NCBI GenBank assembly: GCA_020137815.1
Contig: CM035361.1
Coordinates: 1,236,524 to 1,300,523 of the forward strand
Direction: 5' to 3'
DNA from: Hormiphora californensis
Taxonomy: Eukaryota > Ctenophora > Tentaculata > Cydippida > Pleurobrachiidae
Length of the DNA stretch: 64,000 bases
In this document: positions 32,151 to 43,867 of the stretch, one piece after another
Position numbering within the stretch: the first letter of the stretch is position 1
Layout: each line of letters opens with the position of its first letter
The notes under the pieces: model-generated
What the model saw: the letters and a program-made list of their open reading frames with translations, nothing else
What the model was told of the DNA's origin: nothing
The model's database searches: none
Program-made: the position numbers and the translations under genes

Positions 32151-33309
32151 AATATCAATACTTTTAGTTGTGGGGGAGGGAGAGGTCTGGCGTCTGCAGG
32201 AGTGTATCACGGTCGCTTGTAGTGGGAAAACGGTAATGGAAAACGAAGATACAGTAAGACGACGCGCAACCGTTACCAATCAGGGCGCTAGTACGTGCTG
32301 ACACATGAACTTTTTGCCGCGCGTTATGCACCGTGCGCGTCTCCTTACTGTATTTTGCGTTACCGTATTTTGACTGCAAGCAGCACTGTTAGGATTCAGG
32401 GACATAAATTATACTCAAGTTTGAGTATCTTTGGAAGATTTGGTTTCGCATCATGAAAAAATAAAATACGAATGCGCAACACGGTTGAACCGTCTATTCA
32501 GTATTATTTACCCAAAATAATTGACCATATTAGTCTATTATATTTGTTGAATCTTTTATCAGATCACCACTGTCAAGATTGGCATTTTGATCGAAAATGG
32601 TCATAACAGTTATTTTAGGACCACTCACAAATTCGGGGGGTCGACTCCTTATTAAGACTTTAGACCGCTTCAGAAAATTTAACTTTTTGTCTGACGTTTC
32701 TTGTTTAATTTCCCCCCCCCCCTCGTGACAGTGTACACAAAAACAAATTAAAATATGTGGTGTGTTACATACCACTTATTTTAATTAGTAGGTCCCCCAC
32801 TGTATGTGTGTGGTCCTCTCTCCTTAACCGAGATCTAGGCGAGTATGTGTGAGATTTCCCCATTCATCTGTTGTACAGAGGGCGTGTGTGTGTATCAGCA
32901 CCAGAAGGAGATATATTAAAATTTCTTCCTGTATGTGTGTGGTCCGGTTTATACAATAATACATACCGCAATCCGCGTGTATTATTGTATAAACCTGACC
33001 AGCCATATATACACAGTGGGACCTACTGTTATAGAGGTGATGGGACCACTTACAAGTGACATCATGGTGGATCAAAGTGGATTAGGGGGATTGTTACTTT
33101 CACTAGGAGAGAGCAGTCTCTCCAAGTTATAAAATATACATGTAGGAGTCACCATCTCCAATCATGAGGATATCTATTTAGATGTTAGGGGCCGCATACA
33201 GCTTAGAACCTGACACATGTGTTTGATAGGCCTACTACAGCTGAGCTGCTGTAGTCGCTTTAATTTCATCACGTGATAAGCTTTGCTTGTCAGTCTACCT
33301 TAATGTTTC

Positions 33310-33344
33310 TCTCTCTCTCTCTCCCTCTCTCACTCGCTCTTTTA

Positions 33345-33398
<54 letters not shown>

Positions 33399-33445
33399 TC
33401 TCTCTTTCTCTCTCTCTCTCTCTTTCTCCCTCTCTTTCTTTCTCT
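33310..33445. repeat. CT-rich microsatellite
   Basis: CT repeats with TTCT interruptions; source of the Ser-Leu and Arg-Glu frames. Confidence 0.9.
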
Positions 33446-33524
33446 CTTTTTCTGGTTTTACACGCGTGTATGTTTGCACTATCATCAGTGTCAATAGCGG
33501 TAACGTGCATAGAAAAGAACGGGT

Positions 33525-33525
<1 letters not shown>

Positions 33526-33556
<31 letters not shown>

Positions 33557-33568
33557 AAGAGAGAGAGG
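33526..33568. repeat. (GA)n microsatellite
   Basis: GA repeats with occasional AAAG interruptions. Confidence 0.85.
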
Positions 33569-33938
33569 GGGATGGTAAGCTTGCAGCTCCAACGGGCGTG
33601 GTAAGATTGAATGATGGACCGATAAATAGGAAGCACAATTCCGATATATCGATATAAGGATTCAGGATAAAACTTACCCCAAACTTGGGTGGGAGGCACA
33701 CTGCATGGTGAAATATGAAGAAAACTAAACTATACCTGATACGGGATACAACCCTTTGTTTTGTTCAAACCGGGCCGAACAAGCTGCAAGGCAAACCACC
33801 CTAATGTACTGACTAAACTGACGTCTGACCAGTTGTACTGTTAGTATATTGACACGCCAGACTTAAAAATAGGGGATGTTGCAAGTAATGGTTGGTTGAG
33901 TGCTCGACTCAATCGTTCCAATTTATAGCAAGTCGAGT

Positions 33939-34600
33939 GGGGGGGGGGGGGGGGGCCGGCTGAAGTTTTTGAAGTTTGAAGTTTTCCACCCTACTTTTTG
34001 AGTTTTTGAAGTTTTTGAAGTTGACTTCAAAAACTTCAAAAACTTCAAAAACTCTAAACTACTTTTATATGCTATCAGTGACTATTATTACACTTGTTTA
34101 GGTTAGTTTCATGCTTAATACATATTGTGGCAAAGTTATCCGTCCTTGTCTGCCCTTTTTCTACCACAAATTAGGATATTTACAATGATTCCTAGCCATG
34201 AAATCCATGGCACAATTTGGTGTAAAAAATTTTAAATTTTTTGTAAAAACAGATTTCATTTTCATTCTATAACTCAAAAAGTTGCCTAGAAATTCTAAGA
34301 AAGTGTTTAAAAATTATGAAGTAAATTTTCAAAAATTTTTTTGGGGCCACACCCTTTTTTCACAGTTTCACAAAATGCAAATTTTTTATTAAGGGAGTAG
34401 TGAAAAAACATGGACACCAAATCATCAGCGGCCTCGAGTTTATATAAGAGTTATGAAGCAACATAGGGCCTATCTCCAACGGTTTAGGAGATATGAGTTT
34501 TTGAAGTTTTTGAAGTTTTTGAAGTTTTCCACCCTAAGTTTCTCTTTGAAGTTTTTGAAGTTGACTTCAAAAACTTCAAAAACTTCAGCCGGCCCCCCCC
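33939..34600. mobile_element. 662-bp inverted-repeat transposon with G/C-run tips
   Basis: Flanked by perfect 8-bp duplications AGTCGAGT (33931-33938, 34601-34608). The ends are a G run then CCGGCTGAAGTTTTTGAAG, and the complement ending in a C run. Each terminus contains its own palindrome (GAAGTTTTTGAAGTTGACTTC...). The 8-bp duplication suggests a hAT-like source. Non-coding interior. Confidence 0.85.
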
Positions 34601-34608
34601 AGTCGAGT

Positions 34609-36036
34609 CCTAGTTGGTTAATTTTAGACGAATCATGTGTACTGAGTTGATATAGAGATATATATTGGGGGAATGAAGTGGATATATTAACGTTATATTA
34701 GTTGATTGTGACGCTCAAGGATATACCTCTGACGTCAGTAGATGACGTCATTTGACATGTCTTTGATCGCTTATGAACCCCTATTTGATCACGCTTCTGA
34801 CATACACGTGATCATATATTTCCACCCAAAATCCAAACTTTAAAACCCTTCATCGGCCTTCGTTCTCTCTCTTTATCCCCCTCCTCTCTCTCCCAACTCT
34901 CTTCTCTATCCTGCTTCAACTCGGCCCTCCGCTTCTCGTCGATCCTCTATCACTACTCATCAATTTATATCTGTCTTCTGCCTCGCTCTCTCTCTCCTCC
35001 TCTCCTCTCTCTCTCTATCCCTCTATCTCTCTCTCTCTCTCTCCTGTCACTCTCTCTCTTCCCCTATCTCTCTCAGTTCCTGCATGCTGTATGCAGTATT
35101 TCTGCATGCTCATGCTTTTGCAGGAGAAAGTAATAGCGTGATGCTACTATACACTCATCGTAAGTAGTTGCACACACATTTTACTAAAATTATTCGAACT
35201 CTTCATCTCGCCCTTTCTTTTTCATATAATCACTGCCTATCTTTAATAAACAAGCTGGTTTTCTTTATTTGATATCCCATTTTATCATTCCAAGCGGACA
35301 GCTCCCATCAGTGTATTATTTGTAATACACGCATCTTCACATTGTATTTACACACATTGGGAGCTAAATGTGGGGGCCAGTATCTCATGTGTGTATTGTA
35401 CTCCACCGCACGAGACAGCCTGAACGAGTGAAACAATACACGGTCTGTTTTGTTTTCTTCTCTCTCTCTTTCTCTCTCTCTCTTTCTCTCTGAAATATGT
35501 ATCCTGGCAAATTGAAATTCGATACATCCTGGCCTCTTATCTCCCCCTTATAACCCTAAAATAGAAAACCGACATGGGCACCGACATCCGTAGTTCTGTG
35601 AGTCGTGATGATTTTAAACAGTCGTGATGGTTATCATAATAGTTAAAATTTCTTTAAATATCAAGCTAGTTTTCAAGTCACGAATTTTCTCTCTTTCTAT
35701 CGCCCTCTTTTCATCTGTCAATGAATCCCTGTGCTTATTTTCGCATCATTTTCTTTCTCTTTCTCCCTTTCTCATATCCCCTCCCCTTGTGTATAATGGC
35801 TGTGAGTGTGTGTGAGTGTGGAAGAAGTTGACGTAACACACTCGAGCTCGCGTCGTTTTGTTGCGCCGGCACACTGAAGACAAAATGTCAGCATAAATCT
35901 AGAGGGTCGGGAGGGCGAAAGTGTCCTGTTGTAAGCAGTTTGGTCGCGCGCACCAAGTCGACCTCTGACAGCGGACTCGCGGCGCGCACCGTCCCAATAG
36001 ACTGTCACTGACTGTCATGACAGTCTCTCTCCCTAT
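34609..36036. other. Non-coding, CT-rich
   Basis: CT-rich tracts (34860-35070, 35458-35490) and a GC-rich patch at 35820-36000. No exon supported. Confidence 0.5.
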
Positions 36037-36040
36037 TTAA

Positions 36041-36157
36041 AGTGCGTTTCAAACGACTTGACCTGAGATTCCTGGAAATTCAGGATTTCCCCTTTGTAAA
36101 TACACGCGCAATGCGCCAAATTCCAAGAATTACGGGTCAAGTCGCTTGAAACGGACT
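36041..36157. mobile_element. TTAA-flanked MITE
   Basis: 117 bp with imperfect inverted ends (AGTGCGTTTCAAACGACTTG / AGTCCGTTTCAAGCGACTTG) between TTAA at 36037-36040 and 36158-36161. TTAA targets are typical of piggyBac and Kolobok. Confidence 0.75.
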
Positions 36158-36161
36158 TTAA

Positions 36162-37290
36162 TTGTTGCTCATGCTGTCCAGGGCTGCTTGTCTCTAGAAA
36201 ACCGTTCGTCTATCAGCTGGCCATCTCAAGAAGATCAATACTCACCTCGGATTGGATATATTAAATATTTCGGTCTTTTTACCGCAACCGCGTAAAACAA
36301 ATATTATAACTGCATTTATGCGCCGCGCAAAAAACGGATTACTCGATACGCGCGCTGAAAAGATCAGTGCACAACGCGAACTTGAAAGTCAAAGAAACTT
36401 CCAGGTCAATTTTTGTTTTCCAACAATCAACTGTTTCACAAAGTACAAACCGGAAACCCCCTGGTTTTGTGAAGTTTATTTTTGCAATATCCCTGTTCCT
36501 GATTAGATAGAGACTTCACCTTGGTTTCTCTGATCAGGAGATGTTATTCGCAATGTCAATTGGGATGGGGGATCGAACCTTGAACAGCGCTGCCTTATCT
36601 CGCACTGTATTTGGTGCAGAATAGCCAGGGATAAAACGGTCATAGCATATGCCAAATAAAGATCTCAAGTTTTGACAAGCGCTTCCCCGCAGCGAGCCAC
36701 TTAAAACCTTGTCACTGCACTGGCAAGTGCCCCGTGGCCTTAGGGGGGTCTGGGGGCACAGCCCCCAGCATTAAAAATATCCCCAGTCATATCAAATCAT
36801 GACTCTGAAACAATTAAGTCCGGCGCGAGAAGTTCATTTACCCCCCCCCCAGTGGGGGCCAGTGCAGTATACCATACGGATGCGACAAACGCCCTTTTTG
36901 AGCGCCTGTTTGACCATGTTCCCGATAAGCTAGCGAGCTGAAATTTTGTAGTCATAGGTACCTCTACCATTACTGTTAGTGATATAAATTTCAAGTGGAT
37001 CGGTCGTTTCGTTCAAAAGTTACGAGGGGGGTCCCAAACACACCCTGTGTAGACACTATACATACATACATACATACAAGGCACCACCATTTTGCAAACA
37101 TTCGCCTGGAAAAACGGCTAAAGCTAGAGCCCTGAAATTTTAAACTTAGGTTACTCTAGTTATTCTGTGTGTAGTAGGCTATATGGCATCTTGATTGGAG
37201 ATCATTAAGTCATTAATTATGCATAATTTATGTATAAATTTATGAATATCTCGGTAATGACTCATATTAGAGAAAAATGAACGGTTCTAA
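36162..37290. other. Non-coding repeats
   Basis: Includes a palindrome-like 'GGGGGTCTGGGGGCACAGCCCCC' block (36745-36768) and a CATA tetranucleotide run (37060-37078). No gene seen. Confidence 0.5.
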
Positions 37291-37294
37291 CCGA

Positions 37295-38335
37295 CGCAAA
37301 ATATTCGATTTATGGGGGGTCTTACTCGGGACAATTTTCTCTAACTTGAACCGTTAAGGAGTTATATGCACATAATTATGAGAATATGCATATCTGAATA
37401 TCTCAGGTTCTACTAACGGCTTTTCATTGGTCGCATTGGACGGAGAATAGTCGATTTGTGGGGGGTCGTCCCCCAGATAAAAAGTCGTATCTCGCACCGT
37501 TTAGCCTTAATTTGCATATTTATGCGCCGATTCATAATTTAATGCATATTCTGAATATTTCCACTTCAGCTGGTCCTAGAAAGTTTTCATGGTCATATTT
37601 CGACGCAGAATGATCGATTTATGGGGGGTCGTCCCCCAGACAAAAAGTCGTATCTCGCACCGTTTAGCCGTAATTTGCATATTTATACTCCGTACATATG
37701 CACGACCTTTTTACAGACCAAACTGAGCGAAAACGGCTGGATTTAGAGCTTTTTGTCCCAGGGACGACCCCCCATAAATCGACTATTCTACATGTAGTAG
37801 GCTATATAAAATTTTGATTTGAACATGGGAAGTCATTAATTATGCATAATTTATGTATAATTTTATGATTATCTCGGTATTGGCTGTTGTAAGGACATTT
37901 AAAATGACATATTTCGACGCAAAATACTCACTTTATGGGGGGTCAACCCCCGGACAAAAAGTCGTATCTCGCACCGTTTAGCTACTATTTGCATATTTAT
38001 GCACAGATTTATGATTTAATGCATATTCTGGATATTTCCATTTCAGCTGGTCATAGAAAGTTTTCATGGACATATTTTGACGCAGAATGGTCGATTTATG
38101 GGGGGTCGTCCCACGGACAAAAAGTCGTATATCGCACCGTTTAGCCGTTATTTGCATATTTATGCGCAGATTCATGATTAAATGCATATTTTGAATATTT
38201 CCATTTTAGCTGGTCCTAGAACGTTTTTACGGACAAATTTCGACGCAGAATGATCGATTTATATGGGGTCGTCCCCCCGGACAAAAAGTCGTATCTCGCA
38301 TCGTTTAGTCGTTATTTGCATATTTCGATACCTGT
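37295..38335. repeat. ~160-bp satellite array with one inverted copy
   Basis: The core 'AAAAAGTCGTATCTCGCA' recurs near 37480, 37640, 37958, 38119 and 38284, preceded each time by 'GATTTATGGGGGGTCGTC'. The block near 37750-37790 carries the complementary version. Flanking copies are more diverged. Confidence 0.8.
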
Positions 38336-38349
38336 ATACAAAAAACCTG

Positions 38350-38612
38350 AGAAACTAGATCAAAAAACAAAAAAAATTTGTTTGGAACACCCGTGGCCTT
38401 TTTACGATACTTGGCGCTACGGGAAATGCACCCTTCGTCGGAGTAAAAGTAAAAGAGAGGGTGAAAAAGTGTGAGAACTTGGAGAGAGATCGATGACATA
38501 ACAATACCTAGTAGCTCAGATTATGGGTGCGTTTCCCGTAGCGCCAAGTATCGTAAAAAGGCCACGGGTGTTCCAAACAAATTTTTTTTGTTTTTTGATC
38601 TAGTTTTAACAT
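38350..38612. mobile_element. Inverted-repeat element at the end of the satellite
   Basis: About 80-bp arms (AAACTAGATCAAAAAAC... through CTTGGCGCTACGGGAAA) face each other across ~95 bp. No target duplication found. Confidence 0.65.
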
Positions 38613-38615
38613 AAC

Positions 38616-38646
38616 TAGTAAGCCCGCTCGCCCTACGGGCGAATGT
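38616..38646. repeat. Dispersed hairpin repeat, copy 1
   Basis: ACTAGTAAGCCCGCTCGCCC then TACGGGCGAAT; almost the same 31 bp occurs at 55474-55504. The core TTCGCCC-TA-GGGCGAA is self-complementary. Confidence 0.65.
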
Positions 38647-39393
38647 CGGGGATGGTCAATGGTCATACAGTAACCTAAGCAAATAGTGTAGTATCATTTG
38701 AAATTTTTTAAATCAGTAAATTTATCAGGTGAATTAACCAAAGGGATTCATTTGACAGAAAAACCACGGGTCCTCTTTTGCCAGGTCCTAAAGTATTTTA
38801 TGAAGGAGTCGAGTATATTGGCAAAATACTTTCACGTATTATGTACTGTCATTTCTTGTTAGTGCCATTGATACTTTGTTATTACGTGTGTTGACAACAT
38901 TTTTTGAATAATAATCACCTCTTTTGTAGAATTCGATCACGTAGTCTATAGGCGTCAGCGCCAGTTTGGGACATATGGGTCCTCCAAACTCGCTGGCGAT
39001 TGTGTTGAAGTTGAGTAGTCATATTCAAGAAACGTGGAGAACAGATCAAATCGAGCAAACGATAAATCACACAACCGGCAGAGAGATGAATCAAGGATGC
39101 ACGTGCAGTTTAAGGCTCAAGCTGGCAGGTTGCCAGGGTCCAGGGACAACACGTGCAAAAGGCCATTTCCAGGAATTTTGTGCCATATTTGGTTAAAAAA
39201 ACGGGACATGGGATTTCCCTATTTGCTTTAATAATAGTATGATTTAGTAGAGGTCTCAACGTCTGCTATTACAGAAAACTAACATGATGACAAAACGTCA
39301 GCACTATGAAATAAAAGGCGGCGTTTATCTCCACCCTAATTTAATCAAAACTAATTTATTTGTAAAACATTCAAACTTGGTATTCTTAGCAGA
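38647..39393. other. Upstream region of the zinc-finger cluster
   Basis: AT-rich, with a GC-richer stretch at 38950-39190 that is open in two frames but has no recognisable domain. It may hold the first, non-coding exon of the first zinc-finger gene. Confidence 0.35.
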
Positions 39394-40346
39394 ATGGAAC
39401 GAAGAAAGCAGCCAGACCGAAAGTGCAAAGATCCACCATCAGCCCATATTTTACAGTGGGAAGATCAGAGTGTTGCTGTTTTTTCTCCACGACCTTTCAT
39501 AAAAACAGAACAGATCTTTGTAAACTCCTACCCACCAGTGAAAACGGAACCAGCTGACAGTGACTCTGGGGGTATCAAATTTGAACCAGACGTTGATTAT
39601 AAAGTTGAACCTATTTTATTAACTCTCAAAACGGAACCAGTTGACCCTGAATATTTGGGAATCTTGCCCGATTGTGATAACTTGGAACCGATTGGATGTT
39701 CTTCTCCCGTCTCTAATTCTTCTAACCTATCATCTCTTGGAATTCCACAAAATGGTAAGTTGCAGTTGCTGTTTGATAGGATTGATCCAGAAGGTTTGGC
39801 ATTTGTACGCTATTCGAATTAGTTAGATCCCATTATGCCGAATCTTTATTCCTTACTTCATTTTCCTCTATCTTTCTTCCTTCATTCCTTCCTTTTCAGG
39901 GGAAGGAAGTGAGGTAGACTCAGGTGCAGATATTCATCCCTCTTCTGCTGATTCCCAAACAGGACCACTAGCTGGCCCCAGTGAAGTGAACTTGGTATCT
40001 ATTGTTAAGCGACCATTTCTGTGTGATGATTGTGGAAAAAGCTACACCCACCGGAGCAACCTTAATGAACATAGATTGGTCCACACTGGAGAAAAGCCCC
40101 ATAAATGTGATGATTGTGGACAATTGTTCAGCCTTCGGAGCAACTTTAATCGCCACAGATTGGTGCATACCAGAAAAAGGCCGTACAAATGTGAAGAGTG
40201 CGGGAAAGGGTTTTCCCATTCTTCTCGCCTTAAAACTCACATGATGATTCATACTGGAGAAAGGCCATACAAATGTGAAGAGTGTGGACTGTGGAAGAGG
40301 GTTTGTTAGGTCTGATCAACTTAAAGCCCACAAGAAAGTTCACTAA
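39394..40346 (+). CDS. C2H2 zinc-finger gene A (K-x-E module + 3-4 fingers; last finger frameshifted)
   Basis: Exon 1, 39394-39754, follows an acceptor (ttcttagcag|a) directly before ATG. Exon 2, 39900 to the present stop at 40309. Exon 1 gives 120 residues with five K-x-E motifs: IKTE (36-39), VKTE (49-52), IKFE (61-64), YKVE (69-72), LKTE (78-81); four fit the SUMO acceptor pattern psi-K-x-E exactly. Exon 2 gives a Ser/Pro linker and three complete C2H2 fingers with TGEKP-type linkers. The fourth finger is cut by a 7-bp tandem duplication (TGTGGAC, about 40284-40297), after which the old frame (RSDQLKAHKKVH, TAA at 40346) is still readable. Likely a nuclear DNA-binding regulator; target unknown. 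Confidence 0.85.
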
Positions 40347-40519
40347 GAAGAAAAATCCCTTGAAGAATCAACGCAAGAAAATCAGAATTAATTTGAAAGT
40401 GTGAGAATGCTTCAAAATATTTATTCGTATTCTGAAAGTTGTGAAATGAACGTGTATATAGATATAATGAGGTGACATTATATGAGAAATGCAGTGTGAG
40501 CAAAACTTTCATTATCATT

Positions 40520-40695
40520 GTATAGGATGGGGAGATTGGGTGTGAGGAGTTGTTAGGATTTAGTAGGATTGCTTCTTCAGTTAAAAAAGTTGCTGTGAGG
40601 GTAGAGTATGTTTCTTTTCAGTGGTCTGGGCTTACTTGAAATTGAGATATTGTAGTGGTTTACATTTTATTGAATCGTTTCAGTTTTTTACAGAT
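40520..40695 (+). pseudogene. Duplicated 3' end of TSEN34
   Basis: Closely matches 50580-50775 (C-terminal codons, stop and downstream sequence of TSEN34) but lacks ~23 bp inside the coding part. It lies 170 bp after gene A, 10 kb from the parent, and carries no other TSEN34 exon sequence. Confidence 0.85.
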
Positions 40696-40705
40696 TTTGT
40701 CAATA

Positions 40706-40861
40706 CAGTCGGACCCCGATTTAACGGGATGCTCTGGGGAAAGGGTTTTGACCGGTAAATCGGGGTGCCCGGTATATCGGGGTCAAACACCGTTAATTTC
40801 TTATATCGGGGAATTTTATCCTCCCGGTAAATCGAGGTTCCGGTAAATCGGGGTCCGAAAG
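40706..40861. mobile_element. pogo/Tigger-like MITE, copy 2
   Basis: CAGTCGGACCCCGATTTA at the left, TCGGGGTCCGAAAG at the right (two changes from the consensus end), TA at 40704-40705 and 40862-40863. Confidence 0.8.
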
Positions 40862-40961
40862 TATTATTGTTAATTGGATTTTTTCCATGATGCGTTTTCT
40901 CTGAAAGAACGTTTATATATCCGTTTCCTCACACCTTGTCCCCTATCCCATATTTAGCAGA

Positions 40962-42716
40962 ATGAATCGAAGAAAACAGCCAGACCGAAAGTGCAAAGAT
41001 CCACCATCAGCCGATACTTTACAATGGGAAGATCAGAGTGTTGCTGTTTTTTCACCACGACCTTTCATAAAAACAGAACAGATCTTCGTAAACTCCTGCC
41101 CACCAGTAAAAACAGAACCAGCTGACACTGAAATGTACTCTGGGGGTATTAAATGTGAACCAGACCGTTGATTATAAAGTTGAACCTATTTTACTAACTC
41201 TCAAAACGGAACCAGTTGACCCTGAACATATGGGAATCTTGCCCGATTGCGATCACGTGGAACCGATTGATTGTTCTTCTTCCGTCCCTAATTCTTCTAA
41301 CCTATCACCTCTTTCACTTCCACAAAATAGTAAGTTAATTAAACAGTGGCTATATGGATTTGATTTATTAAAAATTTAAATATATTTAAAGTTATAAATC
41401 AAATCCAGTTGTAGTGCACCGGGTGCCGACAGTGCTCTATCACAGGGTGAGAGCAAATACAAATTGAAACAAGTTAGTTAGTCAAACAAATGTTTCGCCA
41501 AACATTTGTTTGACTAACTAACTTGTTTCAATTTGTATTAAATCAATTACATATAAAATGATGGAAGAAGTTCTATCCACAATCCACATGCAATGTTTTA
41601 GCATGTAACATGTTATACCCCTATGGTGTGGAAGTTATTCTAATTTGACGAAATCTTTCTTCATTCCTTGTTTCTCTTTCTTTCTCCTTTCATTTCTTCT
41701 TTTTTTCAGGCGAAAGAATTGTGGTAGCCTCTGGTAAAGATATTCATCCCTCTCCTGCTGATTCCCAAACAGAACCAGTAGCTGGCCCCAGTAAAGTGAA
41801 CCTGGTATCTGCTGTGGAGCAACCTTACCAAATGAGTTCCCTTCATCACCAGAGATTTATTCACTCTGAAAAAAAGCCCTACAAATGTAAGGAGTGTGGG
41901 AAGGGTTTTGCTCGATCTCGTAATCTCAAAGCTCACATAGTGATTCACACTCGAGAAAGGCCCCACAAATGTGATGATTGTGGGAAGGGGTTTGATAGAT
42001 CTGATACCCTCAGAAGACACTTAATGACCCATACCGGAGAAAGACCCTACAAATGTAAGGAGTGTGGGAAAGGTTTTACCCAGTCTGGAACCCTCAAAAC
42101 CCACATGATGATCCATACTGGAGAGTGGCCTTACAAATGTGATGAATGTGGGAAAGGATTTGATAAATCTGGTCACTTTAAAACTCACATGATGATCCAT
42201 AGCGGAGAAAGGCCCTACAAATGTAATTATTGTGAGAAGGGGTTTGATAGATCTGATGTACTCAAAATCCACATGATGACCCATACCGGAGAATGGCCCC
42301 ACAAATGTAAGGAGTGTGGTAAAGGGTGCCCTACATCTGATTCTTTTAAAAAACACATGATGACCCATACGGGAGAATGGCCCCACAAATGTAAGGAGTG
42401 TGGGAAAGGTTTTCCCCATTCTGGATCCCTCAAAATCCACATGATGATCCATACTGATGAAAGGCCTTACAAATGTAAGGATTGTGGAAAAGGGTTTAAC
42501 ACGTCTGGAAACCTCAAAGCTCACATGGTGATCCACACTGGAGAAAGGCCTTACAAATGTAAGGAATGTGGCAAAAGGTTTTCCTTGTCCTGTTACCTTA
42601 AAACTCACATGATGACCCATACGGGAGAATGGCCCCACAAATGTAAGGATTGTGGAAAAGGGTTTGCCAAGTCTGGAAAGCTCAAAAGGCACATGATGAT
42701 TCATACTGGAGATTGA
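40962..42716 (+). CDS. C2H2 zinc-finger gene B (10 fingers; exon 1 frameshifted)
   Basis: Exon 1, 40962-41329, same module as gene A; exon 2, 41710-42716. Exon 1 has an extra C (GACCGTTGAT against GACGTTGAT in the sisters, about 41163), which puts the second half in another frame. Exon 2 codes ten ordinary C2H2 fingers, but the first finger of the family is degenerate here (PYQMSSLHHQRFIHS, no Cys). If the extra base is real the gene would make only the first ~68 module residues in frame. If it is a sequencing error the protein is complete at about 455 aa. Linkers alternate between GERPYKC and the unusual GEWPHKC. Confidence 0.8.
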
Positions 42717-43500
42717 GGTCCTATAAATTTAAGAAGAGATCACCTTAAAACTCACGAGAAAATACACAACGAAGAACATTACTTAAAGAATCCATGCAAG
42801 GACATCAGAATTCATTTTAAAGTGATTCATACTGGAAAAATACCCTACAAATGTAGGGAGTGTAGGAAAGTGCTCAGCCAATCTTCATACCTTAAAGGGC
42901 CTAAAAACCCAAATTTTATTTAATTATTTTGAACACTACATCGTAACGAGCATGCTTTAGGAGTCCCAAAAAACATAGGTACACGCCCCACCCGCCCAAT
43001 GTGAGCCCAGGGGGAGCCCCTCAAGTTGGGGCCCAGTTGGGGTCCCCTTGTAAACGCGCTTGTACTCCTTGAAATGCTAACAATATGATCCTCTCTGAAA
43101 TTTGAAGTTTTGGGTAAAATTTAGCATTGTGTTTCAGGTGAGAACATAATCTTTCTTGTCTCTGTATTCTGGTAATTTTTCTCCTAGTTTTGATAGGCTT
43201 AAATAATAATTGATGAGAAAGATTATGAAATCTACTAAAACACAAGGATAGTTTCTATCCTAAATTTTATATTTGAGAGAGGATCATATTGTTAGCATTT
43301 CAAGGAGTACAACCGCGTTTACAAGGGGACCCCAAATGGACCCCAACTTGAGTGGCTCCCCCTGGGCTCACCTGGGGCCCGTGTGGCGTGTACCTATGTT
43401 TTTTGGGACTCCAATAGCATGCTTGTTACGATGTAGTGTTCAAAATAATTAAATAAAATTTGGGTTTTTAGGCCCTTTAAGGTTCATGTTAGAAGAATTC
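42717..43500 (+). pseudogene. Decayed extra finger(s) after gene B, interrupted by a MITE
   Basis: After the stop of gene B, finger-like sequence continues out of frame (HLKTHEKIH; then VIHTGKIPYKCRECRKVLSQ). The last finger is split inside its Leu-Lys codons by the TTAA element 42896-43476. Beyond it the reading resumes (KVHVRRIHIR, then TGA), and the following non-coding bases match those after the gene C stop. This tail was coding before the insertion. Confidence 0.8.
42896..43476. mobile_element. TTAA-flanked MITE with ~200-bp inverted arms
   Basis: AGGGCCTAAAAACCC at the left and its complement at the right, between TTAA (42892-42895 and 43477-43480). The arms remain similar to about 43105 and from about 43270. 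Deleting it with one TTAA restores a zinc-finger frame. Confidence 0.9.
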
Positions 43501-43867
43501 ACATACGATGAAATTAGATTCAAATGTGAAATTGCTAAGAAATAATGACACGTATTCAAAAAGTTTAGATTTTCGAATGAACATTATAATGTGTCATATA
43601 TGTGATATCTATTAGTGCCGATTAGTGTCTAGTTAAGTGCGTATTTGATTGAAACCATTTTTAAATTTTCTGTCCTTCTTGTTGCATCCAATCTCCAATG
43701 GGGATTCCTCATTTCTCTAACATTGATTTACCAACCCTTTGTTTGTACAACCCATCTCCCAAAATTACACCCTGATATCTTTATAGGTTGATAATGACAT
43801 AGTATGGCGTACTACAGAGAAACGAAGAGGACGTGTTTGAGGTGTGTATGAGGGTGAGAAATCCAAG

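Larger units (their letters stand above)
32151..33930. other. Non-coding with hairpin and CT/GA tracts
   Basis: An 18-bp inverted repeat around a 14-nt loop at 32944-32993 (GGTTTATACAATAATACA and its complement), a (CT)n block at 33310-33445 and (GA)n at 33526-33568. No gene recognised. Confidence 0.5.

Noticed and set aside
36555-36600. tRNA or SINE B-box-like sequence on the minus strand (GGTTCGATCCC)
   Set aside because: No A box or cloverleaf could be built around it; similar B-box-like strings at 990 and 19245 also lack the rest of a tRNA.
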